DNA of 32,012 nucleotides from Planctomycetota bacterium (GTDB lineage Bacteria; Planctomycetota; Planctomycetia; Pirellulales; Thermoguttaceae): the NCBI GenBank assembly GCA_029550925.1, contig JAKPGL010000177.1:1-32012 (forward strand), in the 5' to 3' direction. The position numbers and the translations under genes are program-made. Under the pieces are notes generated by a model. It did not search any database, was not told where the DNA came from, and saw nothing but the letters and a program-made list of their open reading frames with translations. Each line of letters opens with the position of its first letter. The stretch's first letter is position 1. Positions 7,740 through 15,931 of this stretch are shown here, piece by piece.

Positions 7740-9239
7740 TTAGGAGAGTTTTTTGTGTAGGGCGGCTTTGGCCTCTTGCAACCGGACGGCTTCCGAAGAG
7801 TTTTTGTAATACGGGTCCAGCGGGTAGCAGCCGCTGGGCAGCCCTTGGCGCGGCGCCGTGGTGCAGTCGCTCAACGTTCGACAAAGGCGGTTTGCCGCGA
7901 TCCGTCGGCCTTGCAGGACATCGGCGGGCAGGTCCCAGTAGGCCAACACCATTCGGCCCAGTCCAACAAAGTCGATCCACCCGGCCCGCACCACCGCTTG
8001 GGCCACGTGGGGGAGGAAATCTTGAAAGTAGGTATAGGCGCTTCCTACCATGGGTGTTTCCGGGGCGGCCTGTTTGATCTGCCAGGCGGCCCGTAGTTGC
8101 CGGATACAACCGACCAGCGGGTCTTCCGGCGGCTGATAACCGTCGCTGGGGGGATACATTGCCGGTCGTTGAATGTGCGGGTTGTAATATGGCGACCCGG
8201 CCGTCAGATTCACCAGTTCTACCCGCAGCTCATCCCGAAGCATTCGGACCAGGCGGATCGGTTCCGATAGGTCGATTTGCAACGGATTGTATCGGTCGCA
8301 GCCGAAGCCCGGATAGGGTGTAGGAAACTTCTGGGGGATACCGGGGCCGAGTTTGCCGACGCCGGTTCGAGCCGGATCGGGGATAAACGGCGGAAAGTCG
8401 AACATGGAAAGCCGCACGCCGATCATCAGCCTGGGGCAGGCGGCTCGGACCGCCTGGATCGTTTCTCGCAGGAATCGGGTTCGGCCTGTAAAATCGCCGC
8501 CGTAGGGGCCGGGGCGATCATAGGCAGACAAAAATTCATGTCCCAGGTATCCGTGGCAGTGTTTGATGTCAACAAAATGGAACCCGGCCTTTTGGGCCGC
8601 CTCGGCCGCCCGCACAAAGTCTTCCACCAGCCCCGCGATCTCTCCGTCGGAGAGGACCGCCGAATTGTCGTCCGGCTGGATACCCACTCGGCGATCCAGC
8701 AGGGGATGGTGATAGACGATCTTCGGCTCAGGGCGATCGAACTGATTGGGTCGAGAGAATCGGCCCGAATGCGTCAGTTGCAGGCCGACCAGGAGGTCCC
8801 TGTCCGCGTTGGGGCCGAAGCGGTTTCGATGGGCCTGCACCAGGGTCTCCAAAAGTTGGGCCAAGGCGTCGGCGTTTTCGGGCCGATAGCAGAGTTGGTT
8901 GGGATTGGCCCGACCGTCATGCCGAACGGCAGCCGCCTCGCCGCCCCAAATGAGTTTGGCCCCGGATTGGCCGAAATGGGCCCAACGGCGCAGGGTTTTC
9001 TCCGTAGGTCGGCCGTCGGGCGTGCCGTCCCATCCTTCCATCGGTTGGATGCAAAAGCGGTTGCCCACGATACGGTTGCCGATCCGACAGGGCCAGGCCA
9101 ACGGCGATCCATCCGCCGCCGAAAGCGTCTGCTGGTCGCACGGCACGGCCGGATCAATCGAATGGAGATACTGAATAAACTCTTCTGCCGAGCGCAGGGC
9201 GCCGATGCGCCGGTAGGTCCTGGCAGAACCCTTAGCCAT
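7740..9239 (-). CDS. NADH:flavin oxidoreductase, Old Yellow Enzyme family
   Basis: 499 residues. The N-terminal region has GNRIVGNRFCIQPMEGWDGT, the usual flavin-binding first strand. GLQLTHSGRFSRPN (about 152-165) follows, with Gln154 and His157. Then DIKHCHGYLGHEFLSAYDRP and YGGDFTGRTRFLRE (about 224-259) match the OYE signature, and IGVRLSMFD carries a conserved Arg275 for FMN. This is a TIM-barrel FMN enzyme of the COG1902 type, reducing activated C=C bonds with NAD(P)H. The C-terminal region has three Cys (CRTLSDC, GCYPLD) but not the CxxCxxC cluster of the 2,4-dienoyl-CoA reductase subgroup, and there is no second NAD(P)-binding domain. The first 50 residues are longer than in classical OYEs. 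The substrate cannot be told. It lies 138 nt downstream of ppdK on the same strand. Confidence 0.88.
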   Translation of the reverse strand: MAKGSARTYRRIGALRSAEEFIQYLHSIDPAVPCDQQTLSAADGSPLAWPCRIGNRIVGNRFCIQPMEGWDGTPDGRPTEKTLRRWAHFGQSGAKLIWGGEAAAVRHDGRANPNQLCYRPENADALAQLLETLVQAHRNRFGPNADRDLLVGLQLTHSGRFSRPNQFDRPEPKIVYHHPLLDRRVGIQPDDNSAVLSDGEIAGLVEDFVRAAEAAQKAGFHFVDIKHCHGYLGHEFLSAYDRPGPYGGDFTGRTRFLRETIQAVRAACPRLMIGVRLSMFDFPPFIPDPARTGVGKLGPGIPQKFPTPYPGFGCDRYNPLQIDLSEPIRLVRMLRDELRVELVNLTAGSPYYNPHIQRPAMYPPSDGYQPPEDPLVGCIRQLRAAWQIKQAAPETPMVGSAYTYFQDFLPHVAQAVVRAGWIDFVGLGRMVLAYWDLPADVLQGRRIAANRLCRTLSDCTTAPRQGLPSGCYPLDPYYKNSSEAVRLQEAKAALHKKLS

Positions 9240-9377
9240 CGTTTTCCGCCTTTGCTAGAAAAAAAGACGCTATCTCCCCTTCGGCCCCAAAAACATTTGT
9301 CGTCGAAAGGGAAACAGATTTTCCCCCAGGCCGAACTTCAGGCACGTGGAAGGGGAAACGAGTTTCGAGTGGATCGG

Positions 9378-12173
9378 TTACACATCGCCTTTTTGGGTGC
9401 GGCGGCGAGGTTTTGTTTTGATGGCGGCCTGGGCGGCGGCCAAACGGGCGATCGGCACCCGGTACGGCGAACAACTCACATAGTTCAACCCTACCTGATG
9501 GCAGAATTCCACGCTGGCCGGGTCGCCGCCCTGCTCGCCGCAAATGCCGATCTTCAGTTCCGGCCGGGTCTTCCGACCCCGCTGGACCGCCATCTCGATC
9601 AACTGACCGATCCCCTCTTGGTCGATCGTTTGGAACGGATCGGCGGGCAGGAGTTTCTTGGCCAGATACTCCTGGAGAAAGACGCCAATGTCGTCCCGCG
9701 AAAAGCCGAATCCCATCTGCGTCAGGTCATTCGTACCGAAACTGAAGAACTCGGCCGTTTGGGCCATTTTGTCGGCCACGAGACAAGCCCGTGGGATTTC
9801 GATCATCGTGCCATAGGCGCAATCGATCCGGACCCCATACTGTTGCTGGACCTCTTGGCGGACCCGGTCGAAAATGGGTTTCACGAAATTCAATTCCGAC
9901 ACCGCACAAGTAACCGGCACCATGAGTTCTGGCCGAGGTTTTTTACCGGCCTTTTTCAGTTCGGCGGCGGCCTCGAAGATGGCCCGGATTTGCATTTCGG
10001 TAACTTCCGGATAGGTAATCCCCAGCCGCACACCCCGATGGCCCATCATGGGGTTGGTCTCATGCAGGGCTTCGCCGCGCCGTTGGACTTCTTCGACAGA
10101 AATGCCCAACGCCTCGGCCAACTCCCTCTGAGCCGACTCGTTCTGCGGCACAAACTCATGAAGCGGCGGGTCCAAAAGCCGAATCGTTACCGGCAACCCA
10201 TCCATCGCTTCCAGAGTGGCTTGAATATCCCGCTTGACATAGGGCGCCAATTCATCGACGGCTTTTTTGCGTTCTTCCGGCGTAGCCGCCAGGATCATTT
10301 TGCGAAGAATAAAGAGCGGCCTTTCCGAACCAGCGCCATAGAACATGTGTTCCGTCCGGAATAGCCCAATGCCTTCTGCGCCGAACGATCGGGCTACCTT
10401 GGCGTCTTCCGGAGTATCCGCGTTGGTTCGCACGCCCAGTTTCCGATGTTTATCCACCAATTTCATGAACTGTTGGAGTCGGGGATTTTCTTTGCCCTCG
10501 ATCATCGGCAACGCCCCGGGATACGCCCGGCCTCGGGTGCCGTTGAGCGTAATGACATCCCCTTCTCGGAAGGTTTGGCCGTCGGGGACGCTACAGGTCT
10601 TGGCCTCCAGGTCGATCTTCAGGGCGCTGGCGCCGACGATGCAACACTTGCCCCAGCCGCGGGCCACCAAAGCGGCGTGGCTGGTCATGCCGCCGCGAGC
10701 GGTAAGGATTCCTTTGGCCGCCCGCATTCCCTCGATGTCCTCTGGGTTGGTCTCCTCGCGAACCAAGATGACATCCTCGCCCCGTTTGGCCCACTCCACA
10801 GCGTCCTCGCTGGTGAAAACGATTTTGCCGCAGGCGCCGCCCGGCCCAGCCGGCAACCCGGTAACAAACGCCTTGGCGTTCTTCTCCGCCGCCGGATCGA
10901 CAATCGGATGCAACAGCTCGTCCAACTGGGCTGGTTCCATTCGCAACACGGCCGTCTCTTCGTCAATCAAGCCCTCTTTCAACATGTCCATCGCCATATT
11001 CAGCGCCGCCGTACCGGTCCGTTTGCCGCTCCGGCACTGCAACATGTAGAGCTTGCCTTCCTGGATGGTAAATTCGATGTCCTGCATGTCCTTGTAATGT
11101 TGTTCGAGCTTGATGCGGATGCGGTCAAGCTGTTGGTAAAGTTTCGGCATGGCCGTCTCCAGCGACGGCAAATGCTGGTTCTGCTCGCTCTTGGTGGCTT
11201 CGTTCAAGGGGAAGGGTGTGCGGATGCCAGCCACCACGTCTTCGCCCTGGGCGTTGATGAGCCATTCGCCGTAAAACTTGTTCTCCCCGGTGGCCGGATT
11301 CCGCGTAAAGGCGACGCCGGTGGCGGAATTCTCGCCCATATTGCCGAACACCATCGCCTGCACATTGCACGCAGTGCCCCAATCGTCGGGGATGCCTTCG
11401 ATCCGCCGATAACTGACGGCCCGCCGCCCATTCCAACTCTTAAACACCGCCCCGATCGCCCCCCAAAGCTGCTCCCAGGGATCGTCCGGGAACGGTCGGC
11501 CCAACACCTCCTGTACCTTCTGTTTGAACTGTTCAACCAACTGCTTAAGGTCATCGGCCGTCAGGTCCGTGTCGAGCTTGTAGCCTTTTTCGTGCTTCAT
11601 CTGTTCCATGAGGCGTTCCAATTGGAGCCGAACGCCTTTGCCTTCTTCGGGCGTAATGTCCTCGGCCTTTTCCATAACCACGTCGCTGTACATCATGATC
11701 AGCCGACGATAGGCGTCATAGACGAACCGCTCATTGTTGGTCTTGCGGATCAGACCAGGAATCGTCTTGGAACAAAGGCCCACATTCAACACGGTCTCCA
11801 TCATGCCGGGCATGGACTTTCGAGCACCCGATCGGCAGGAAACCAACAGGGGATCATTCGGATCGCCGAATCGCATGCCGGTGTCTTTTTCCACCTTGGC
11901 CAGGGCTTCCTTGACCTGTTGCTGGACCTCGCGGGAAAACTTCTTGCCGGCGGCGAGAAAGTCATTGCAGTATTCCGCGATGATCGTAAATCCTGGGGGG
12001 ACGGGCAACCCCAAACGGGCCATTTCCGCCAGGTTCGCGCCTTTGCCCCCCAAGGTGTTTCGCATCCGCGCATCCCCCTCGGCCCCCTGCGGACCAAAAT
12101 AATACACATATTTTGTTGCTTTCGTTTTCGTTGCTGCTTTGGTCGCTTTCTTTGCTGCTTTTTTAGTTGCCAT
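9378..12173 (-). CDS. ppdK: Pyruvate, phosphate dikinase
   Basis: 931 residues (family about 875-900). It interconverts pyruvate, ATP and Pi with PEP, AMP and PPi in the cytoplasm. The order is complete: an ATP-grasp domain beginning KYVYYFGPQGAEG and LGGKGANLAEM (about 21-350); a phosphohistidine domain with GGMTSHAALVARGWGKCCIVG-like sequence, catalytic His499; and a PEP/pyruvate TIM barrel with GLFRTEHMF and CGEQGGDP (catalytic Cys878). The ATG at 12173 is backed by AAGGAAAGGGA upstream. Residues 1-20 are an Ala/Lys/Thr-only tail resembling histone H1 or AlgP repeats, not part of the normal enzyme. The C-terminus (KTKPRRRTQKGDV) is also basic. A promoter and a structured leader lie upstream. 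The enzyme sits at the glycolysis/gluconeogenesis node; direction of use is unknown. Confidence 0.96.
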   Translation of the reverse strand: MATKKAAKKATKAATKTKATKYVYYFGPQGAEGDARMRNTLGGKGANLAEMARLGLPVPPGFTIIAEYCNDFLAAGKKFSREVQQQVKEALAKVEKDTGMRFGDPNDPLLVSCRSGARKSMPGMMETVLNVGLCSKTIPGLIRKTNNERFVYDAYRRLIMMYSDVVMEKAEDITPEEGKGVRLQLERLMEQMKHEKGYKLDTDLTADDLKQLVEQFKQKVQEVLGRPFPDDPWEQLWGAIGAVFKSWNGRRAVSYRRIEGIPDDWGTACNVQAMVFGNMGENSATGVAFTRNPATGENKFYGEWLINAQGEDVVAGIRTPFPLNEATKSEQNQHLPSLETAMPKLYQQLDRIRIKLEQHYKDMQDIEFTIQEGKLYMLQCRSGKRTGTAALNMAMDMLKEGLIDEETAVLRMEPAQLDELLHPIVDPAAEKNAKAFVTGLPAGPGGACGKIVFTSEDAVEWAKRGEDVILVREETNPEDIEGMRAAKGILTARGGMTSHAALVARGWGKCCIVGASALKIDLEAKTCSVPDGQTFREGDVITLNGTRGRAYPGALPMIEGKENPRLQQFMKLVDKHRKLGVRTNADTPEDAKVARSFGAEGIGLFRTEHMFYGAGSERPLFILRKMILAATPEERKKAVDELAPYVKRDIQATLEAMDGLPVTIRLLDPPLHEFVPQNESAQRELAEALGISVEEVQRRGEALHETNPMMGHRGVRLGITYPEVTEMQIRAIFEAAAELKKAGKKPRPELMVPVTCAVSELNFVKPIFDRVRQEVQQQYGVRIDCAYGTMIEIPRACLVADKMAQTAEFFSFGTNDLTQMGFGFSRDDIGVFLQEYLAKKLLPADPFQTIDQEGIGQLIEMAVQRGRKTRPELKIGICGEQGGDPASVEFCHQVGLNYVSCSPYRVPIARLAAAQAAIKTKPRRRTQKGDV

Positions 12174-12276
12174 CGGATAGTTCCCTTTCCTTAACTCGTC
12201 TTTCAGAAAGAACTTACAGTGATATTCGAAGGTAAAACTTCTAAAAACGATAGATCGCTTCCGGAAAACGAACCCC

Positions 12277-12403
12277 GCGGCTTCCTAAGCCGCCGCTCAA
12301 GAGTTCATCGCCGGGGGAAAACCACACGGCATTTTTGCTAGATGCCGGTTCTCTACACCGTTCCCTCTTTGCCAGATTCCTCAAGGTACGCCAACCGAGG
12401 AAT
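12277..12403 (-). promoter_or_regulatory. Structured leader of ppdK (three hairpins)
   Basis: The predicted transcript from the promoter at 12425-12453 runs about 245 nt before the ppdK start. It contains three perfect stems, in transcript order: ATTCCTC/GAGGAAT (12397-12403 with 12376-12382), CGGCAT/ATGCCG (12342-12347 with 12327-12332), and GCGGCTT-3 nt-AAGCCGC (12287-12293 with 12277-12283). None is followed by a T-run. I do not recognise a known riboswitch class. Confidence 0.4.
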
Positions 12404-12424
12404 TTCTGACAAAAAGAAACTAAG

Positions 12425-12453
12425 AATATATATCTCCTAAAATGCCACGTCAA
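12425..12453 (-). promoter_or_regulatory. Sigma70-type promoter, probably for ppdK
   Basis: On the minus strand TTGACG (12448-12453) is spaced exactly 17 nt from TATATT (12425-12430). Each box matches 5 of 6 consensus bases. The first gene downstream on that strand is ppdK, with a leader of about 245 nt. Confidence 0.65.
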
Positions 12454-12610
12454 GGAGATGGAGAAAGCAGCGTGGATTGTCCGCCTTTTAGTTTCTCTTC
12501 TGACAAAGAGAGTGGAAGATTGGCTTGGGGCTACATTCGGGGGGCATTATGTAATACTGAAGTCTTGGCTTCTTCGTCCCACTACCCCCTGGGCCACTTT
12601 CTTCTCCCTC

Positions 12611-12638
12611 TTGCAATCCAGGGGAGGTGCGGTAGAAT
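12611..12638 (+). promoter_or_regulatory. Candidate promoter for tRNA-Gly
   Basis: TTGCAA (12611-12616), 16 nt, TAGAAT (12633-12638), about 100 nt upstream of the tRNA. The boxes match 4 of 6 and 5 of 6 consensus bases. No protein-coding start follows before the tRNA. Confidence 0.4.
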
Positions 12639-12740
12639 CTACACTGAGAGTGCAAAGGGGGGCCGAGGGTACCGAAAGGGGGCAAGGTCAGAGGGTGAAA
12701 GTGGTCGCAAGGAATTTCTCCGGATCTTGAGGAACAGGTT

Positions 12741-12813
12741 GCGGCAGTAGCTCAGTTGGTAGAGCACCGGCTTCCCAAGCCGGTTGTCGAGGGTTCGAAT
12801 CCCTTCTGCCGCT
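12741..12813 (+). tRNA. tRNA-Gly (anticodon CCC)
   Basis: A complete 73-nt cloverleaf. The acceptor stem is GCGGCAG/CTGCCGC (perfect 7 bp) with discriminator T. The D arm is GCTC/GAGC, and the anticodon stem CCGGC/GCCGG carries loop TTCCCAA, so the anticodon is CCC, reading GGG. The T arm has the standard TTCGAAT loop. CCA is not encoded. Confidence 0.95.
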
Positions 12814-12837
12814 CTCGAAATTTCATCTCTTTAGAGC

Positions 12838-12919
12838 CTCTGACAAAATGACTGTCTCCCACCACCTTTCGAGGGGTAGGGAGGCCCACCAGCTTTTCCG
12901 AGAGTCCATTTTGTTAGAG
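12838..12919. repeat. Hairpin repeat, form A
   Basis: CTCTGACAAAATG (12838-12850) pairs with CATTTTGTTAGAG (12907-12919) at 12 of 13 positions, the odd one being G-T. A related, more diverged palindrome lies at 22570-22648. It starts 24 nt after tRNA-Gly. The 206-bp element at 12925 appears to be inserted beside or into its right arm. Confidence 0.45.
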
Positions 12920-12924
12920 ATTTT

Positions 12925-13130
12925 GCAACATTTTAGCCGAATGCAGTACTTTTTCATTTTTCATTCCCGCGAAAACGCCTAATCTAGGCTTCTTGCAGCC
13001 GCTGCTTGGGAGGAATAACAAAGTAGCCGCCCTCCTAGGACCCTGGATTGAGAGCTTTCGTGGGAATGACAATCCCGGGCAAATTTCACATCCTAAAATA
13101 AGCCGCCTTTGCATTCGGCTAAAATGTTAT
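12925..13130. mobile_element. MITE-like inverted-repeat element (206 bp) with 8-bp duplication
   Basis: AACATTTTAGCCGAATGCA (12927-12945) is repeated perfectly in inverse orientation at 13110-13128, 19 bp. A second, imperfect arm pair lies further in, based on TCATTCCCGCGAAA near 12961 and TTTCGTGGGAATGA near 13056-13069. GAGATTTT flanks the unit on both sides (12917-12924 and 13131-13138), which looks like an 8-bp target duplication. No coding capacity. It is unrelated to the 3574/29000 elements, so it is a second family; a further end lies at bases 1-18. Confidence 0.65.
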
Positions 13131-13593
13131 GAGATTTTTATTCTGTCTGGGGTAGGTTGACTCTTTTTGCCCTTTTCTTCTTTGTTGAGGCTATTGTTGG
13201 GATTGTGGGATGTAGGGATAGGCTTCCCTAGCTGAGCTGCTTTTCTGAAAACTATCCTCTAATGGGGGGGAAGGCTTTTATTTGTATAAGCCGAATAAAC
13301 AGGCCTTTTCTTTGTTTCAGCACTCGTTAAGGGTCTTCTTCTGGGGTAGAACCTCTCCGCTTAGTCGCTCCAGGAAACCGAAATCATCTGGAGATAAGAA
13401 ATCCGCCCCCTAGTTTGCTTCCCCTTTCCCCAAATGCGGGAGGATTTTAGGGTGGTAAAGGGGTTGCCGACGAGTAAAATTGGGGATATTGGTTAGCTTT
13501 TATCGACGCGACTTTTTTGGGGGTGGCCCAATTCCCCCGGCTTTCCGGCGTAAGATCGAGTTTCAAAGCCAACTTTCAAGGAAACCGCCCACG

Positions 13594-15774
13594 ATGGAAT
13601 CTTTTCCTTTTTTCCCTCCGGTATGGAAAAAACAAAAACTGGCCGGAAAATTGTTTTCCCTAAGTCTCATCTGGGGTTTGGTATGTTCTCATGTCTGGGC
13701 CGCCTCGGCCAAAGAGGAACTTCAAAAGGCCCTGGAAGCGATGCACGCCTGGACGGAGGGAACGCCGCACGGGGCTGGGTGGCGAGAGTACCTTCAGTCG
13801 GCTCGGTTAGAAAAGGAGTTGGCCAAACCAGAGCAAGCCGACCCTCAAGTCCTGGCCGAGGTATTGGCCCGTTATTATGGCGAAGCCGAGGGGTTAGAAC
13901 TGGCGCATTTTGTCCGAGTCCGGCAAGCCTTAACGGATTGGCTTGGGGAAATCACCGGCGACTCTTGGAAGGGATTGGCCCAACAGGCCCGCGTTTCGCA
14001 AAAGGCCTTTATTCCATTTGGCCCGGCTACGATGCATCGGGTGCAGACGCGGTTGAAGTCGGCGGCGGCGGCCTTGGACGAGCGGCTTCGATTGGCCGGC
14101 CCCAACGGCCAGGCGTGGCGAGAATACTTGGCCTGGAACGATTTCGTCGAACAGATTGGCCGAGGTCCGCAGGCCGATTTAGACCGCCTGGACGCCATCT
14201 ACTATAAATTCGACGCCGGTTTTGAAGGGTTGGGGCTCTATTGGTTTACCGATGTCCGACAGGCGTTACAGGACTGGTTGGTGGTGCTTCGCTCGACCAA
14301 CCAAGCGGAATTGGAGGCCAACTATCGGACAGTGCTGGACAGTTTGGCCCAGGAGTTGGAAAAGCTGGGTCCCACACCCACTGCGGAGCAGACGGTGCGG
14401 ATCGGCCAGATTTTGGGCTGGCTCCGGGACGCCCGACAGGCGCCGTGGCTGGTGGAAACCATTCGCCGGCGGTTTGGCCGGGCCAATCTTACGGCGGAAA
14501 TCTCCGCCCCCTTAGTCCAGGCCGGTCTGGATCGAAACGTTCAAGATGTTTCTCCGGTGGTCGATTGGATTTTAGGGACCGAGATTCACGGCACAGGCCG
14601 AACCGAAGGGAAAATCACCAGCTCTTTGGTTCCCAATGCTCAGGCGGCAGAGGTGCTATTGCATTTTAGCGGCGTTACCTATTCAGACACGACCGGCTAC
14701 AACGGACCGGCCCGGATTTACGCCAGCGGGCAGACGACCCTTCGAGCGGAGAAAAAATTGTGGATATTGCCGGAAGGCTTGCAAGCGGGGCCAACAGAAG
14801 CGGAGGCCCAGACTCAGACCGACATCGAGGGGATCGGTCTGGTGCGAGGCGGTCGTTTGATCGAACGGATCGCTTGGAAACGCACTTGCCAAAGTAAGCC
14901 GACGGCCGAGTGGATCGCCGCCCGCCATGCAGAAGATCGCCTCCAGGCCCGCCTGGACCAACAGGTGGACGCCGAGGTTTCCGAGACAAATCGTCGGCTC
15001 CAGGAACGGCTTCGGCGACCGCTATGGGAGCGGCGGTTGTGGCCGGAGCAGATTCAACTTCAATCCACCGATCGGGCCGTCCAGTTGACCGTCCGGCAGG
15101 CCCAACCGGTCCAATTGGCCGCCGCAACGGATCCGCCTTCTGCGAATCCGCCCGGCGACCTGCTGCTTCGGGTCCATGAGACAATGGTGAACAATACCGC
15201 GGCTGCCGCCCTCTCGGGGATGATCCTTACCGATGAGCATTTCGATCAGGCCCGACAAGAGCCGGGAGTCCTGGGCCAATTGTTCCAAGACCTACCCACC
15301 CAGCGGGAAGGGGAGCCTTGGGCGCTGTACTTTGCTCATGGGCAGCCGGTGTTGGCGACATTTCGAGACGGAAAGTTTACCATCACGATCCACGGTCGGG
15401 CGTTCCGCCGCGGCCAGACCAAGTATCCCGGCATGGACATTACAGCGGAGTATCGAATCGAAAAAGGCCCTCAAGGCTACCGGGCGGTGCGACAGGGCGA
15501 GTTGCGTATCTTCCCGCCGGATTTCCAGCCCGGCGGACAACTTTCGGTCCAGGAACAAGTACTCAAGGACTTGTTGCAACGGCGGTTTGAAAAAATCTTT
15601 CCGCCGGAAATGGTCCCTCAGCCGATTGCGCCGCCCGAAAGACCCTCGGTAGGCAAACTCGAACTGGTCCATTGGGACGCCCGCGATGGTTGGCTCATCT
15701 TGGCCTGGCGACGCATAGCCGCCGATTCGCCGTCGGCCTCCTCGACCACGCCAACCGCTTCGATCGGTCCGTAA
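13594..15774 (+). CDS. Secreted protein of unknown function with an internal duplication
   Basis: 726 residues from the ATG at 13594, where AAGGA stands 11 nt upstream and a signal peptide follows (WKKQKLAGK, hydrophobic core about 18-33, cleavage near VWAASA). A longer frame reaches back to 13480 but would hide the signal. Residues 62-117 and 174-229 are an ungapped duplicate of 56 residues with 22 identities; both begin with WREYL and end with RQAL.DWL. The middle (about 325-430) is beta-rich (ITSSLVPNAQAAEVLLHFSG, GPARIYASGQTTL). The C-terminal half has DGKFTITIHGRAFRRG and QVLKDLLQRRFEKIFPPEM. I recognise no catalytic motif or named domain. It ends convergent to the Gfo/Idh gene. Probably periplasmic or attached to the envelope. 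Confidence 0.75.
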   Translation: MESFPFFPPVWKKQKLAGKLFSLSLIWGLVCSHVWAASAKEELQKALEAMHAWTEGTPHGAGWREYLQSARLEKELAKPEQADPQVLAEVLARYYGEAEGLELAHFVRVRQALTDWLGEITGDSWKGLAQQARVSQKAFIPFGPATMHRVQTRLKSAAAALDERLRLAGPNGQAWREYLAWNDFVEQIGRGPQADLDRLDAIYYKFDAGFEGLGLYWFTDVRQALQDWLVVLRSTNQAELEANYRTVLDSLAQELEKLGPTPTAEQTVRIGQILGWLRDARQAPWLVETIRRRFGRANLTAEISAPLVQAGLDRNVQDVSPVVDWILGTEIHGTGRTEGKITSSLVPNAQAAEVLLHFSGVTYSDTTGYNGPARIYASGQTTLRAEKKLWILPEGLQAGPTEAEAQTQTDIEGIGLVRGGRLIERIAWKRTCQSKPTAEWIAARHAEDRLQARLDQQVDAEVSETNRRLQERLRRPLWERRLWPEQIQLQSTDRAVQLTVRQAQPVQLAAATDPPSANPPGDLLLRVHETMVNNTAAAALSGMILTDEHFDQARQEPGVLGQLFQDLPTQREGEPWALYFAHGQPVLATFRDGKFTITIHGRAFRRGQTKYPGMDITAEYRIEKGPQGYRAVRQGELRIFPPDFQPGGQLSVQEQVLKDLLQRRFEKIFPPEMVPQPIAPPERPSVGKLELVHWDARDGWLILAWRRIAADSPSASSTTPTASIGP

Positions 15775-15855
15775 CCTTTCTATCACCGGGCGTCCCATCA
15801 AGCGGAGTTGGGCTGACGACGGCGGCCTATTCGAAAGAAAAAAGCGGCCCATTCT

Positions 15856-15900
15856 AAAGAAAAAAGGGGAGACGCCGCCGCTCCGGCGGGGCGTCCCCCC
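15856..15900 (-). terminator. Intrinsic terminator of the Gfo/Idh gene
   Basis: A strong GC hairpin (15866-15900; stem built on GACGCCGCCG/CGGCGGGGCGTC with GGGG/CCCC at its base) lies 31 nt past the stop codon at 15932. On the minus strand it is followed by TTTTTTCTTT (15856-15865). It faces the convergent plus-strand gene, where no T-run follows, so it acts mainly on the minus strand. Confidence 0.8.
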
Positions 15901-15931
15901 AAGGATATTCTCAGCAGATGACAAAATCCGG

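Larger units (their letters stand above)
12814..13593. other. Repeat-rich non-coding region
   Basis: 780 nt with no supportable gene. It contains a hairpin repeat (12838-12919) and a 206-bp inverted-repeat element (12925-13130). After that comes AT-rich, G-tract-containing sequence up to the signal-peptide gene at 13594. I found no convincing promoter for that gene. Confidence 0.6.

Noticed and set aside
9309-9325. GGGAAA/TTTCCC hairpin between ppdK and the oxidoreductase gene
   Set aside because: A 6-bp stem of low GC with no T-run; too weak to call a terminator.
8277-10364. A 695-codon open frame on the plus strand
   Set aside because: It is antisense to the Old Yellow Enzyme gene and the 3' part of ppdK, both of which have clear family motifs. 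Its translation is His/Arg/Gly-rich and shows no motif. GC-biased codons on one strand readily give long open frames on the other.
10446-12194. A 582-codon open frame on the plus strand
   Set aside because: Entirely antisense to ppdK, with no recognisable domain and no ribosome-binding site of note; a shadow of ppdK codon use.
12442-12750. A 102-codon open frame
   Set aside because: It runs into the tRNA-Gly gene, overlaps a minus-strand promoter and gives a composition unlike the neighbouring proteins.
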